Below, in pieces: positions 21,409 through 33,442 of a stretch of 64,000 nt of DNA (positions are counted from its first letter, which is position 1; every line of letters begins with the position of its first letter). Where the stretch lies: NCBI GenBank assembly GCA_902826695.1, contig CADEFU010000005.1, positions 192,746 through 256,745 on the forward strand, written 5' to 3'. The stretch is from an uncultured Alphaproteobacteria bacterium. Its GTDB lineage: Bacteria; Pseudomonadota; Alphaproteobacteria; Micropepsales; Micropepsaceae. The notes under the pieces were generated by a model. It searched no databases and was not told where the DNA came from. It was given only the letters and a program-made list of their open reading frames with translations. A program made the position numbers and the translations under genes.

Positions 21409-21436
21409 TTGAGACCCTGCGACAAAACGGCATAAT
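21409..21436 (+). promoter_or_regulatory. candidate promoter for the 25-residue membrane peptide
   Basis: TTGAGA (21409-21414) and CATAAT (21431-21436) are 16 nt apart, a good sigma-70-type pair. The predicted start of transcription is near 21443, giving a leader of about 28 nt. A GANTC site (GATTC, 21401-21405) abuts the -35; in Caulobacterales such sites can be methylated by CcrM, but I cannot show that this genome uses it. Confidence 0.55.
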
Positions 21437-21470
21437 CGCGCTCACCCTGACGGAAAAGGAGGGCGCTCTA

Positions 21471-21548
21471 ATGGCTGAGCAGCTGAGTCTGATCACAACA
21501 GGGGTCGTTTTCGCGTTTCTCGGGGCCATAGTAATCGGCCTTCTGTAA
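21471..21548 (+). CDS. 25-residue single-helix membrane peptide
   Basis: Short frame with a very strong ribosome site (AAGGAGG, 8 nt before ATG). The product is MAEQLSL followed by an uninterrupted hydrophobic stretch ending AIVIGLL: one membrane helix of about 18 residues and almost nothing else. It sits between a good promoter (21409) and a strong terminator hairpin (21571), so it forms its own transcription unit of about 155 nt. The function is unknown; small one-helix proteins of this kind usually modulate a membrane complex. It is too short for ordinary gene callers. Confidence 0.65.
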   Translation: MAEQLSLITTGVVFAFLGAIVIGLL

Positions 21549-21570
21549 TCGCGACGATCGGGGAATTTCG

Positions 21571-21599
21571 AAGGGCCGGCGGTGATCACCCCGGCCCTT
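21571..21599 (+). terminator. intrinsic terminator after the small membrane peptide
   Basis: AAGGGCCGG (21571-21579) pairs perfectly with CCGGCCCTT (21591-21599) around an 11-nt loop. The following CTTGCG is a weak U-tract, but the 9-bp GC-rich stem 22 nt after the stop codon is convincing. Confidence 0.7.
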
Positions 21600-21641
21600 C
21601 TTGCGTATCAGAACCAGCACGCAAGCCACGGAACACGCCCC

Positions 21642-22016
21642 ATGCCCGCCGAAATCTTCACCATAGTTTCCTACACCGCCACGATCTTCAGCCTAGGTCT
21701 TGGACTATTCGGTCTGATCCGCCCGCACGGCGCGCTGGATCTGATTGGCCTCCAAACTGTCCCCGGCCTCGCCCACTCGATCTCCGAAGTGCGCGCCACC
21801 TATGGCGGTGTCTTCACGGGCGTTTCGCTCTACCCGCTCATCAGCGGTGAGCCCCATGCGTTCCTGACATTGGCGTTGGGCTGGATGCTCGCCGGATTCT
21901 GCCGCTTTTGCTCGGCGATACTCGACGGCGCCATCACGCGCTTCAACATCACATCGATCGCGATCGAATTCGCAACCGGCACGCTGATCGCGCTACCGCA
22001 CCTCGGACGCTTGTGA
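21642..22016 (+). CDS. small four-helix membrane protein, DUF4345-like
   Basis: 124 residues from the ATG at 21642; a longer frame from 21582 would start inside the terminator hairpin and is rejected. Four hydrophobic segments are visible. The stretch SEVRATYGGVFTGVSLYPLI resembles the conserved core of DUF4345 proteins, whose function is unknown. The 3' end overlaps the convergent decarboxylase-family gene by 24 nt. Confidence 0.68.
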   Translation: MPAEIFTIVSYTATIFSLGLGLFGLIRPHGALDLIGLQTVPGLAHSISEVRATYGGVFTGVSLYPLISGEPHAFLTLALGWMLAGFCRFCSAILDGAITRFNITSIAIEFATGTLIALPHLGRL

Positions 22017-22556
22017 GTCGAACCGCGCCGCATACGCTTCAAGCGGCAATCGAAGCCCGTTCGTGAGATACGCGACCGTGTGATAGAAACCGGCGAGCAG
22101 GATCAGCTCCAAAATCTGTTCGCCCGAAAACTCAAGATCAAGCGCGCCCCAAAGCCCATCGCTGATCGTCGAAGTGTCGTGCAGTTCGTCGGCAAGTCGA
22201 ACGATCAGCCTTTCGCGCGCCGTCCAGACGTCGCTTACGCCGGCCGACACCGTCGCCGCAACCTGTGCCTTCGAGAACCCGGCGCGCTCCGCAAACAGCG
22301 CGATGTGCACGCCCCACTCATACTCCGAGCCTGCGCGAGCGCATGTCCGATCAATCATGATCTCGCGCTCCCGCAACGGCAGCGGCCCCTTGTCCAAAAG
22401 TCCCGCCGCCATGAACCGTGAAAACGCCCGCTCGCTGCGCGCCAATGTCGTGAACAGTATCAGTGGCGGCACGCCCGGCGGCATGAGGCGCTCGAACGTC
22501 GTCCGCACGGCTTCGGTAAACGGCGGTTCTGCCGGCTCGATACGCGGTTTGGTCAT
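21993..22556 (-). CDS. carboxymuconolactone decarboxylase family protein
   Basis: CMD/AhpD-superfamily all-helical protein of 187 residues from the ATG at 22556. The motif LREREIMIDRTCARAGSEYEWGVH is the family hallmark; it has a single Cys in that position rather than the CxxC of AhpD, so an AhpD-like disulfide mechanism is not supported. Related proteins act as lactone decarboxylases or of unknown activity. Divergent from an HxlR regulator with two shared palindromes in the 77-nt gap, so it is probably that regulator's target. The longer frame to 22640 would contain the operators. Confidence 0.82.
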   Translation of the reverse strand: MTKPRIEPAEPPFTEAVRTTFERLMPPGVPPLILFTTLARSERAFSRFMAAGLLDKGPLPLREREIMIDRTCARAGSEYEWGVHIALFAERAGFSKAQVAATVSAGVSDVWTARERLIVRLADELHDTSTISDGLWGALDLEFSGEQILELILLAGFYHTVAYLTNGLRLPLEAYAARFDSQASEVR

Positions 22557-22569
22557 GGGAAATCCTCTC

Positions 22570-22624
22570 GTGCTACAGTTTTTGTAGCACGACGCGTATT
22601 GCCGTGCTACACATTTTGTAGCAT
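22570..22624. promoter_or_regulatory. two identical-type HxlR operators
   Basis: GTGCTACA-n5-TGTAGCAC (22570-22590) is a perfect inverted repeat, and GTGCTACA-n5-TGTAGCAT (22604-22624) is the same with one change. Their starts are 34 nt apart. One lies just before the decarboxylase-family ATG and the other 10 nt before the HxlR ATG, so both divergent genes could be controlled together. Confidence 0.75.
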
Positions 22625-22633
22625 CATGCCGCG

Positions 22634-22959
22634 ATGGCACGAACGCCCAAACCGGGAACCCCCGCCCGCGGCACGACGACCGGCCGCCCGATCATGGTCT
22701 TGCTCGACCTGCTCGGCCGCCGCTGGGCGATGCGCGTGATTTGGGAACTGCACAAGAAGCCGCTCACCTTCCGCGAGTTGCAAGCGGCCTGCGGCGGCAT
22801 CAGCCCGACGATCCTGAACACACGCGTCGCCGAACTCCGTGAGGCCGATATCGTCGCGCAAGACGGCGCGGGCTACTCACTCACGGCCGAAGGCCAACGC
22901 CTGCTCAAAGAACTGCTCGGCCTACACGAATGGGCCGAGCGCTGGGCGAAGCGGAAGAC

Positions 22960-22963
<4 letters not shown>
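22634..22963 (+). CDS. HxlR-family winged-helix regulator
   Basis: 109 residues with the HxlR pattern: [22 protein letters not shown] first helix, then [32 protein letters not shown] as the recognition helices and wing. Cys53 in AACGG is in the HTH; some HxlR relatives sense electrophiles by cysteine, but this is only a possibility here. An arginine/proline basic N-terminal tail precedes the domain. No ribosome site is clear, so the mRNA may have a very short leader. The 3' end overlaps metH by 4 nt (convergent). Confidence 0.87.
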
Positions 22964-26681
<3,718 letters not shown>

Positions 26682-26685
<4 letters not shown>

Positions 26686-27542
26686 ACCGTTGTCGCCGGG
26701 GCTTGCGCACGCACGCCCAGTAAGTGGCAGATCGCAAACGTCAGATCCGCCTGGTTCAATGTGTAAAAGTGGAACGTGTCAAAGCCGTGCCGGCGCAATT
26801 TCTCGACCTGCTCGGCCGCGACCGTCGCCGCAATCAACTTGCGCGTCTCAAGATCGTCGTCGAGGCCTTCGAACTTGCGCGCAAGCGACTCCGGGATCGA
26901 AGCCCCGCACCGCTTCGCCATCCGCACGACGCCCTTGAAGTTCGTGGCCGGCATTATGCCCGGCACGATCGGCACACGCACGCCTTCGCGATAGGCGCGG
27001 TCGGCAAACCTCAACACAACATCTGTGTCGTACACGAATTGCGTAATCGCGCGCGTCGCTCCCGCGTCGATCTTAGCTCTTAAAAGAGCATAGTCGTGCT
27101 CGACCGATGGCGAGTCCGGATGCCGTTCCGGATAGGCCGACACGCTGATTTCGAACGGCCAGATCTCCCGTATCCCGCGGATCAAGTCAGGGGTGGACTC
27201 ATACCCGCCTTGTACTTGCGAGTAAGGCCCCGGCTCCGGCATATCGCCACGCAGCGCCACAATGTGGCGCACACCCGAACGCAAGTAATCCCGCACGATC
27301 TCGTCAACCGCCTCGCGCGAGGATCCGACGCACGTCAAATGCGCGGCCGGCTTTAGTTGCGTTTCCCTCAGCATCCGCTTGATCGTCGAGTGCGTGCGCT
27401 CACGTGTAGATCCACCGGCACCATACGTCACCGACACGAACGCCGGATTGAGCGGCGCCAGCCGCCCGATCGAACGCCAGAGCTGCTGCTCCATCTCTTC
27501 GTTGCGCGGCGGGAAGAATTCAAATGATACGGCAAGAGCCAT
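26682..27542 (-). CDS. metF: methylenetetrahydrofolate reductase MetF
   Basis: FAD enzyme that makes 5-methyl-THF, the methyl donor for MetH in the next gene. 286 residues. [17 protein letters not shown] at the N-terminus carries the catalytic Glu, [16 protein letters not shown] and [11 protein letters not shown] follow, and TQFVYD and VPGIMPATN complete the barrel. It overlaps the upstream regulator-methyltransferase gene by 1 nt and metH by 4 nt, so the three are one translational unit. Confidence 0.97.
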
Positions 27543-28519
27543 CAGGCAGCCTCCGCCGTCTTACGCCGCGGAATGGCAGGTGCCACGGCCAGCCAAACGA
27601 CGACCGTCAACCCCGACGCCCCACGTGGCGGAAACGCCCGTGTGACCGAGAGCGACAGCCCGCTCGCTTTGCACCACTGCGAAACTTCCTTGTCCGCAAA
27701 CCCCAGGCGACGGTGCTGGTGCTCGTCGCGCAAGAACTCAAGCGCATGGGGCGCAAAATCCACGATTACAAGCTTGCCGCCTGGTTTCAGGACACGCGCG
27801 GCTTCGACAACAGCCGACGACGGATCCTCAAGATAGTGGAGCACCTGATGCAGTGTGATCAGATCGAAACTCCGCTCCGCGTACGGCAGCTGAAACAAAT
27901 CGCCTCGTCGCACCTGCACGTGCGGCAGCGCGGCGCGTTCAATGCGCGCCCGCGCGAGCGACAGCATCTCGCCGTTCAAATCGATTCCGACAGCCCGCGT
28001 CGCCCGCGGCGACACAAGTTCGAGGATGCGCCCCGTTCCAGTTCCTAAGTCCAGATAGGCCGGCACTTGCGATGTCCCGATCAGATCGAGCACCGCGCCT
28101 TCGACTTGTTCTTCAGGAATGTGCAAAGCACGAAGCCGATCCCACTCGGTCGCGTTAAGAGCAAAATACGCCTGCGCCGCATCCTGCCGCTGCTTGCGCA
28201 CGCTCTCGAGCCGCTCAAGATCGCGTTTCAACACGGTGTCGTTCCAAGGCAAAAGTTCCGCAAGCTTCTGCGCGATCTCCCGCGCGGGCCCCGCTTCGGC
28301 GAGCCGGTAGAACACCCAGCTGCCTTCCTTGATCCGCTCGATCAGCCCCGCCTCGCACATCAGTTTCAGGTGTCGGCTGACCCGCGGCTGGCTCTGACGG
28401 AGGATTTGCGTGACCTCCGTCACAGTTAACTCCGCTCGCGTGAAAAGCGCGAGCAGCCGCAACCGCGTGGATTCTGCGGTTGCTTTCAGGCCAGCCAGAA
28501 TCTGTTCCAAATCCGCCAT
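27542..28519 (-). CDS. ArsR-type regulator fused to a SAM-dependent methyltransferase
   Basis: 325 residues from the ATG at 28519, behind GGAGG. Residues 1-90 are an ArsR winged helix (LRLLALFTRAELTVTEVTQI, then QSQPRVSRHLKLMCEAGLI); residues about 110-320 are a class I methyltransferase with motif I YLDLGTGTGRILEL (155-168). Such fusions sit before metF/metH in many alphaproteobacteria. The SAM-binding half may serve as a SAM or SAH sensor; whether it methylates anything is not clear. A 22-nt palindrome just upstream is the likely autoregulatory operator. The longer frame to 28573 runs through this palindrome. Confidence 0.88.
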   Translation of the reverse strand: MADLEQILAGLKATAESTRLRLLALFTRAELTVTEVTQILRQSQPRVSRHLKLMCEAGLIERIKEGSWVFYRLAEAGPAREIAQKLAELLPWNDTVLKRDLERLESVRKQRQDAAQAYFALNATEWDRLRALHIPEEQVEGAVLDLIGTSQVPAYLDLGTGTGRILELVSPRATRAVGIDLNGEMLSLARARIERAALPHVQVRRGDLFQLPYAERSFDLITLHQVLHYLEDPSSAVVEAARVLKPGGKLVIVDFAPHALEFLRDEHQHRRLGFADKEVSQWCKASGLSLSVTRAFPPRGASGLTVVVWLAVAPAIPRRKTAEAA

Positions 28520-28536
28520 GGACGACCTCCAGAGCG

Positions 28537-28558
28537 CATATAAACATATGTTTATATG
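28537..28558. promoter_or_regulatory. 22-nt palindromic operator upstream of the metF-metH operon
   Basis: A perfect 22-nt palindrome, each half CATATAAACAT, lies 18 nt before the ATG of the ArsR-methyltransferase gene. AT-rich symmetric sites of this form are typical of ArsR/SmtB proteins. The TATAAA within it could also be the -10 element, which would make binding block transcription. Confidence 0.75.
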
Positions 28559-28812
28559 ATTTGACACCACCAACTTCTTGTTGTGGGACGCACTGTCATT
28601 CCCGACAGAATTGCAACACTGCAGGGCATTTAGGTTCCTTACGGGATCGTAACCTTATGCTGCCAACATCATGTATCGTATAAGCAATTGGTCAGATGCT
28701 GGAGACTATGCCGGTTGGCGGTCGCAGGTCTGATCACTGGGTTGGGGGCAAGACCGCGTGAGGCGATGCACGCAGACCTCGATTGAAGAGTTGGTGAAAG
28801 GGTAGCAAGCGC
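28559..28812. other. spacer between the met operon and mlaA
   Basis: About 250 nt with no recognised gene. TATAAG at 28677 is a possible -10 for mlaA but no good -35 is visible. A possible leader frame of 17 codons starts at ATG 28708 behind GGAGA and ends at 28761. AGGTCTG and CAGACCT flank the segment at about 28723-28777 and could pair over a long loop. None of these is strong. Confidence 0.3.
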
Positions 28813-29652
28813 ATGAGCGCGGTGCGTAGCATATTGTTGGCAGTGACTGCGGGCGCGGTAGCGTTCCCGAGCACTCAAGCATTCGCAGAAGAGACGGCGC
28901 CCACGGCGCCGCCGGCAACGACTGTCACAACGCAGCAAGTCGCTGCGGACGACACGAACGATCCGTTCGAAGGATCGAACCGGTTCTTCTTCGACGTGAA
29001 CCAGGTGCTGGACGACGTCCTGCTGCGCCCCGTTTCGGTCGCGTACCGCGCCGTGATGCCGGACTTTGCGCGCGACGGCGTTCGCAACTTCATGAACAAC
29101 CTGAACTCACCTGTAATCTTCGCCAACGACCTATTGCAGGGTGAAGGCGACCGCGCCGGCGACACGCTGGTGCGCTTCGGCATTAATTCGACGATCGGCC
29201 TCGGCGGTCTGATCGATGTGGCCAAGGAAGTCGGCTACGGCTACCACGACGAAGATTTTGGCCAGACGTTGGCTGTGTGGGGCGTTGACGAAGGTCCGTA
29301 TCTGTACCTTTTGTTGATGGGCCCCTCGAGCGCTCGCGATTTCACCGGATTCGTGGTGGATCGCGGCTTTGACCCTCTCACTTACGTCAACTGGGGCGAT
29401 GACGACCTGGAATATGTTCCGGTCGCCAGAACAGTCCTGAATGTGATCGATTTACGTTCACGGAACATTGAAACGCTGGACGATATCGAGCGTTCGTCGG
29501 TTGACTATTACGCCTCGATCCGTAGCCTTTACCGCCAATCCCGCGCGGATGCTATTCGCAACGGCGCTCCTTCCGAGGACCTGCCGGACTTCGACTCTGG
29601 TGGCGGCGTCACTTCCCCGTCAACAATTAGCCCAGATTCGAGTGCACAATAG
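28813..29652 (+). CDS. mlaA: MlaA (VacJ)-family phospholipid-removal protein
   Basis: Outer-membrane component that extracts mislocalised phospholipid and passes it to MlaC. 279 residues. After the signal peptide come NDPFEGSNRFFFDVN, RPVSVAYRAVMP, RDGVRNFMNNLNSPVIFANDLLQG, RFGINSTIGLGGLIDVA and GPYLYLLLMGPSSARD, all MlaA hallmarks. The N-terminus is a Sec signal ending TQAFA, with no lipobox cysteine, whereas MlaA is normally a lipoprotein. A low-complexity acidic/serine tail ends the protein. Followed 64 nt later by mlaC. Confidence 0.92.
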   Translation: MSAVRSILLAVTAGAVAFPSTQAFAEETAPTAPPATTVTTQQVAADDTNDPFEGSNRFFFDVNQVLDDVLLRPVSVAYRAVMPDFARDGVRNFMNNLNSPVIFANDLLQGEGDRAGDTLVRFGINSTIGLGGLIDVAKEVGYGYHDEDFGQTLAVWGVDEGPYLYLLLMGPSSARDFTGFVVDRGFDPLTYVNWGDDDLEYVPVARTVLNVIDLRSRNIETLDDIERSSVDYYASIRSLYRQSRADAIRNGAPSEDLPDFDSGGGVTSPSTISPDSSAQ

Positions 29653-29716
29653 CACTGTACGGATTTGTTTTGGCTGATTTGGCCGCGCCTAACCGCGCGC
29701 AAGGGAATAGGAAACT

Positions 29717-30346
29717 ATGGGTTCGTTCGTGTTCGCTCGCCGTGCCTTGATCTCCGCTATCTTCGGCGTTGTGGCGTTCGCCTCTGCCGGTCCGGCTTTG
29801 GCTGACCGCGATGCGGAAACGTTCGCTCAAGGTCTGATCGACCGTGGCGTCGGCATTCTCCGCAACAGCGCCGACCCGCAGCGCCGCGCAAAGTTCCGTG
29901 AGTTCATTCTTGCCTATGCCGACGCGCGCAAGACCGCGATGTTCACGCTTGGCAACTACCGCCGCAGCGCGAGCGACGGCGACATCGAAGCGTTCGTCAA
30001 AGCGTTCACCGACTTCGCAACCGCCGTCTACGAATCCCGCCTCGACCAGTACAAGGGCCAAACGCTCAAGGTCACCGGCTCGATCGACAACAAACCCGGC
30101 GATGTCACCGTCAACATGGTTGTCGTTGATCCCGGCGTCCGTGATCCGCTGCGCGTTGCATTCCGCTTGCTGGGCGCCAACGGCGCCTACCGCTTCGTCG
30201 ACGTGCAAGTCGCTGGAATCTGGCTTTCCGTCGAACAGCGGGATCAGTTCGCAAGCTACCTGTCTCAGAACGGCGGCAGCGTTCCCAAACTCACCGCACA
30301 CCTGAACTCGCAAGCTCGCTCGATCTTGGCTAGTTCCGGCCGCTAA
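29717..30346 (+). CDS. mlaC: MlaC (Ttg2D)-family periplasmic phospholipid carrier
   Basis: Soluble periplasmic shuttle that carries phospholipid between MlaA and the MlaFEDB transporter. 209 residues; signal peptide with cleavage near ALA-DRD (about residue 29). The fold signature appears in RRAKFREFILAYADARKTAMF, TLGNYRR and the C-terminal IAGIWLSVEQRDQF-type strand. No mlaD, E, F or B is in the window, so mlaA and mlaC form a separate two-gene unit here, ended by the terminator at 30368. Confidence 0.9.
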   Translation: MGSFVFARRALISAIFGVVAFASAGPALADRDAETFAQGLIDRGVGILRNSADPQRRAKFREFILAYADARKTAMFTLGNYRRSASDGDIEAFVKAFTDFATAVYESRLDQYKGQTLKVTGSIDNKPGDVTVNMVVVDPGVRDPLRVAFRLLGANGAYRFVDVQVAGIWLSVEQRDQFASYLSQNGGSVPKLTAHLNSQARSILASSGR

Positions 30347-30367
30347 AAGTGTAAGTCAGGACTGATG

Positions 30368-30398
30368 AAAGCCCCGCCCTAACCGGCGGGGCTTTCTT
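30368..30398 (+). terminator. intrinsic terminator after mlaC
   Basis: AAAGCCCCGCC (30368-30378) pairs with GGCGGGGCTTT (30385-30395) around a 6-nt loop, then CTTATT. The A/T ends make it usable in both directions, so it can also end the convergent lipoprotein gene. Confidence 0.88.
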
Positions 30399-30400
30399 AT

Positions 30401-30799
30401 TCAGCGAATTCCGCTGTCGCAATCGATCTCAATGCGCACGATCTGGCGCGCGGGCACAACGACGTCCGCCGCCCGACAATGCGGCAGCACGGCTTGCACC
30501 TCGACCGAAACGCTGTACGTCCCCGGAGCAACGTCGGTCCAGAACTCGCCCTTGTCATCCGTCGTGACACGGGAAACAACGTCACCGCGGCGGCCGGTAA
30601 CGACAACCTTCGCACCTTTGTAGATTCCATCGCAGGGCACACCCTCGCGGCACACCGGCATGATCGGCCCGAGCTTGACGACGCCCGCAATCACGCCCGC
30701 GTCTGGGATTCCATGCCCGCCCCCGCCGCTCTCAACGCCGCATCCGGCAGTCGCCAAGGCCACCACACCAGGCACAAGCCAAAGAGCCTCGTTGCGCAT
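30401..30799 (-). CDS. small lipoprotein with a carboxypeptidase-regulatory-like domain
   Basis: 132 residues from the ATG at 30799. The signal peptide ends in the lipobox ATAGC, so it should be lipidated. A Gly/Ser spacer follows, then a beta-sandwich pattern: GVVKLGPIMPVC, GAKVVVTGRRGDVVSRVTTD, KGEFWTDVAPGTYSVSVE, like the CarboxypepD_reg/DUF4198-type fold. Two extra cysteine pairs (REGVPCDG, LPHCRAADV) could form disulfides. It lies 10 nt after ettA and is probably co-transcribed. A longer frame to 30922 would overlap ettA. Confidence 0.75.
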   Translation of the reverse strand: MRNEALWLVPGVVALATAGCGVESGGGGHGIPDAGVIAGVVKLGPIMPVCREGVPCDGIYKGAKVVVTGRRGDVVSRVTTDDKGEFWTDVAPGTYSVSVEVQAVLPHCRAADVVVPARQIVRIEIDCDSGIR

Positions 30800-30809
30800 T
30801 TCGACCCTG

Positions 30810-32465
30810 TCAGCGAACGAGCTTCTTGTATTTGATCCGATGCGGCACCATCGCATCGTTGCCAAGCCGGCGCTTTCGGTCGGCCTCGTAGTCCTGATAG
30901 TTGCCCTCGAACCACTCAACATGGCTGTCGCCCTCGAAGGCCAGCATATGGGTCGCGATGCGGTCTAGAAACCAGCGGTCGTGGCTGATCACCATCACGC
31001 AGCCTGCAAACTCTGTGAGCGCATCCTCGAGCGCGCGAAGCGTCTCAACGTCAAGATCGTTCGTCGGTTCGTCGAGCAGCAACAGGTTGCAGTGCGACTT
31101 CAACATCTTCGCCAAGTGCACACGGTTTCGCTCACCGCCCGACAGCTGCCCCACCTTCTTCTGCTGATCGAGGCCGCGGAAGTTGAACGCCGAAACATAC
31201 GCCCGGCTCTGCATTTGCCGCTTGCCCAGCTCAAGTATATCGAGCCCGCCCGATATCTCTTCCCAAACCGTCTTCTTCGCGTCCAACGTATCGCGCGACT
31301 GGTCGACATAACCCATGACCACGGTGTCGCCGACCTTCAGCGCACCTGAATCCGGCTTCTCCTGCCCGGTCAGCATGCGGAACAAGGTCGTCTTACCGGC
31401 ACCGTTCGGCCCGATCACACCAACAATCCCGCCGGGCGGCAATTTGAAGTTCAAATCGTCGATCAGCAGCCTGTCGCCATAGGCCTTGTTCAGACCGTTG
31501 GCCTCGATCACGGCGGATCCGAGCCGCGGCCCCGGCGGAATGATGATCTGCGCCTCGCCGCTGCGCTGCGTATTCGCCTGCGCCAGCAAATCCTCATATG
31601 CCCGGATACGCGCCTTGGACTTCGCCTGCCGCGCCTTCGGACTGGCCGCGATCCATTCGCGTTCGCGCACCAGCGTCTTGAGCCGCGCCTCCTCGCCCTT
31701 GGCCTCGACGGCCATGCGCTTTTCTTTCTGCTCCAACCACTGGGAATAGTTACCTTCGTACGGAATCCCCTGCCCTCGGTCGAGTTCCAGAATCCATCCT
31801 GTTACGTTGTCGAGGAAGTAGCGATCGTGCGTCACCAACACGACCGTGCCCTTGTACTCCTTCAAGTGGTGCTCAAGCCAAGCGACGGACTCAGCGTCCA
31901 AGTGGTTCGTCGGCTCGTCAAGAAGCAGCAAGTCCGGCGCCTCCAGCAGCAACCGGCAAAGCGCCACGCGCCGCTTCTCACCGCCCGAGAGCTTCGACAC
32001 ATCCGCATCCCCTGGCGGACATCTCAGCGCATCCAGCGCTTGCTCGATCTGACTGTCCAAGTCCCAAAGGCCCTGAGCGTCGATCTGGTCTTGAAGCTTC
32101 GCCATCTCTTCGGCGGTTTCGTCGGTGTAATTCGCCGCGATTTCGTTGTAGCGATCGACCAGTGCCTTTTTCTTCGCGACCGCGATCATCACGTTGCCCA
32201 TGACGTCTTTCGACGTATCGAGCTGCGGCTCCTGCGACAGGTAACCGACCCGCGCACCTTCGGCAGCCCACGCCTCGCCAGTGAACTCCTTCTCGATCCC
32301 GGCCATGATCTTCAGCAGGGTCGACTTACCCGCACCGTTCAACCCGATGACGCCGATCTTCACACCCGGAAGAAAGGATAACCAAATATCCTTCAGAACC
32401 TGCTTGCCGCCGGGATAGATCTTCCCCAGCTGCTTCATCACATACACGTACTGATAGGAGGCCAT
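30810..32465 (-). CDS. ettA: EttA, energy-dependent translational throttle
   Basis: ABC-F ATPase that binds the ribosomal E site and gates early elongation according to energy charge. 551 residues, close to E. coli EttA. Two ABC domains: Walker A GLNGAGKS (41-48) and GPNGAGKT near 350; signatures LSGGEKRR and LSGGERNR; Walker [13 protein letters not shown] and [12 protein letters not shown]. The EttA-type arm lies in the first domain, and the linker is rich in charged residues. No membrane segments, so it is not a transporter. Confidence 0.96.
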   Translation of the reverse strand: MASYQYVYVMKQLGKIYPGGKQVLKDIWLSFLPGVKIGVIGLNGAGKSTLLKIMAGIEKEFTGEAWAAEGARVGYLSQEPQLDTSKDVMGNVMIAVAKKKALVDRYNEIAANYTDETAEEMAKLQDQIDAQGLWDLDSQIEQALDALRCPPGDADVSKLSGGEKRRVALCRLLLEAPDLLLLDEPTNHLDAESVAWLEHHLKEYKGTVVLVTHDRYFLDNVTGWILELDRGQGIPYEGNYSQWLEQKEKRMAVEAKGEEARLKTLVREREWIAASPKARQAKSKARIRAYEDLLAQANTQRSGEAQIIIPPGPRLGSAVIEANGLNKAYGDRLLIDDLNFKLPPGGIVGVIGPNGAGKTTLFRMLTGQEKPDSGALKVGDTVVMGYVDQSRDTLDAKKTVWEEISGGLDILELGKRQMQSRAYVSAFNFRGLDQQKKVGQLSGGERNRVHLAKMLKSHCNLLLLDEPTNDLDVETLRALEDALTEFAGCVMVISHDRWFLDRIATHMLAFEGDSHVEWFEGNYQDYEADRKRRLGNDAMVPHRIKYKKLVR

Positions 32466-32623
32466 GGGGGAGCGCCGTTCCTCGGAAAAGACTGCGTTGT
32501 GCCGGAATTGGGCCGCGTTCTAGAGCAGCTGCCGCTATCCCGCAAGCCGCGACAAAACCCCTCGCACCTTGTTGCGCCAGCCGGCGGTTCACAAGTAAGA
32601 TGCACGGGAGAGAGCCCAACCAA

Positions 32624-33400
32624 ATGATTGCAAAGGAAGTTCCCGCCTCCATCACAGGGCTGGGTCGGATAGGCACACGCGGCGAGTCCGGCTTGCACCC
32701 GGTTTATGAATCGCTCGCGTGCTTCAGCTGTGCTGCACGCAAGAGCGATATTTGCGGCGGACTCGACAACAACGAAATTCGAGAACTCGCTTCGAGTTCG
32801 CATCGCGTCCAATTGAGACCCGGCGAAACGCTCGTTTGGGACGGCGACGCTGCGCAGTACGCCTACGTGATTACCCGTGGAGCACTGCGGGCACAAAAGG
32901 CGAGCGACGATGGCCGGCGCCAGATTCTCGACTTCCTATTCGCCGGACAGTTCATCGGCATACCATCGGGCACCACGTACTCATTCGACGCTGAGGCGTT
33001 AACCGATGCCGAAGTGTGCCGCTTCGATCGACGCAAACTCGAAGAGCTGATGGCGAAGTATCCGGCGGTCGAAAAAGGCTACCGCGCCGGTACCGCCCGC
33101 CAACTCGAAACGGCCTACGATCACGCTTACTCGCTCGGCCGCCGGTCGGCGATGGAACGCGTCGCGGCTTTCTTGCTCGATCTTCACGCGTCGAGCTGTC
33201 CCAAAACCACGACGGGCACGCTGAAGCTTCCAATGACCCGCAGCGATATCGCCGACTTCTTGGGCCTGACTTTGGAAACGGTCAGTCGTGCATTCAGCCG
33301 CGTTAAGAGCTTAGGCGTCATCCGCCTACCATCCGCCCATGAGGTGGAAATCCGCGACATCGAGCGATTGAAGGCACTTGCAGCCACCCGCAGCTTGTGA
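32624..33400 (+). CDS. FNR/FnrL-type Crp-family regulator with Fe-S cysteines
   Basis: 258 residues from the ATG at 32624, behind GGGAGAGA; an ATG at 32600 gives 8 more residues. Cys33-x2-Cys36-x7-Cys44 plus a fourth Cys132 (EVCRFDR) match the ligand spacing of alphaproteobacterial FnrL/FnrN, so an oxygen-labile 4Fe-4S cluster is likely. A cyclic-nucleotide-binding-like barrel is followed by a dimer helix and an HTH with recognition helix TLETVSRAFSRVKSLG; E-xxSR is the FNR-type DNA contact. Divergent from ettA. Confidence 0.9.
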   Translation: MIAKEVPASITGLGRIGTRGESGLHPVYESLACFSCAARKSDICGGLDNNEIRELASSSHRVQLRPGETLVWDGDAAQYAYVITRGALRAQKASDDGRRQILDFLFAGQFIGIPSGTTYSFDAEALTDAEVCRFDRRKLEELMAKYPAVEKGYRAGTARQLETAYDHAYSLGRRSAMERVAAFLLDLHASSCPKTTTGTLKLPMTRSDIADFLGLTLETVSRAFSRVKSLGVIRLPSAHEVEIRDIERLKALAATRSL

Positions 33401-33442
33401 ACACCTTGTCCCTCACCGTACGAGCCGCCGCAAAGGGACGCG

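Noticed and set aside
28520..28640. SAM or cobalamin riboswitch before the met operon
   Set aside because: No conserved SAM-II, SAM-I or B12-box sequence seen; the space is short and holds a protein-type palindrome.
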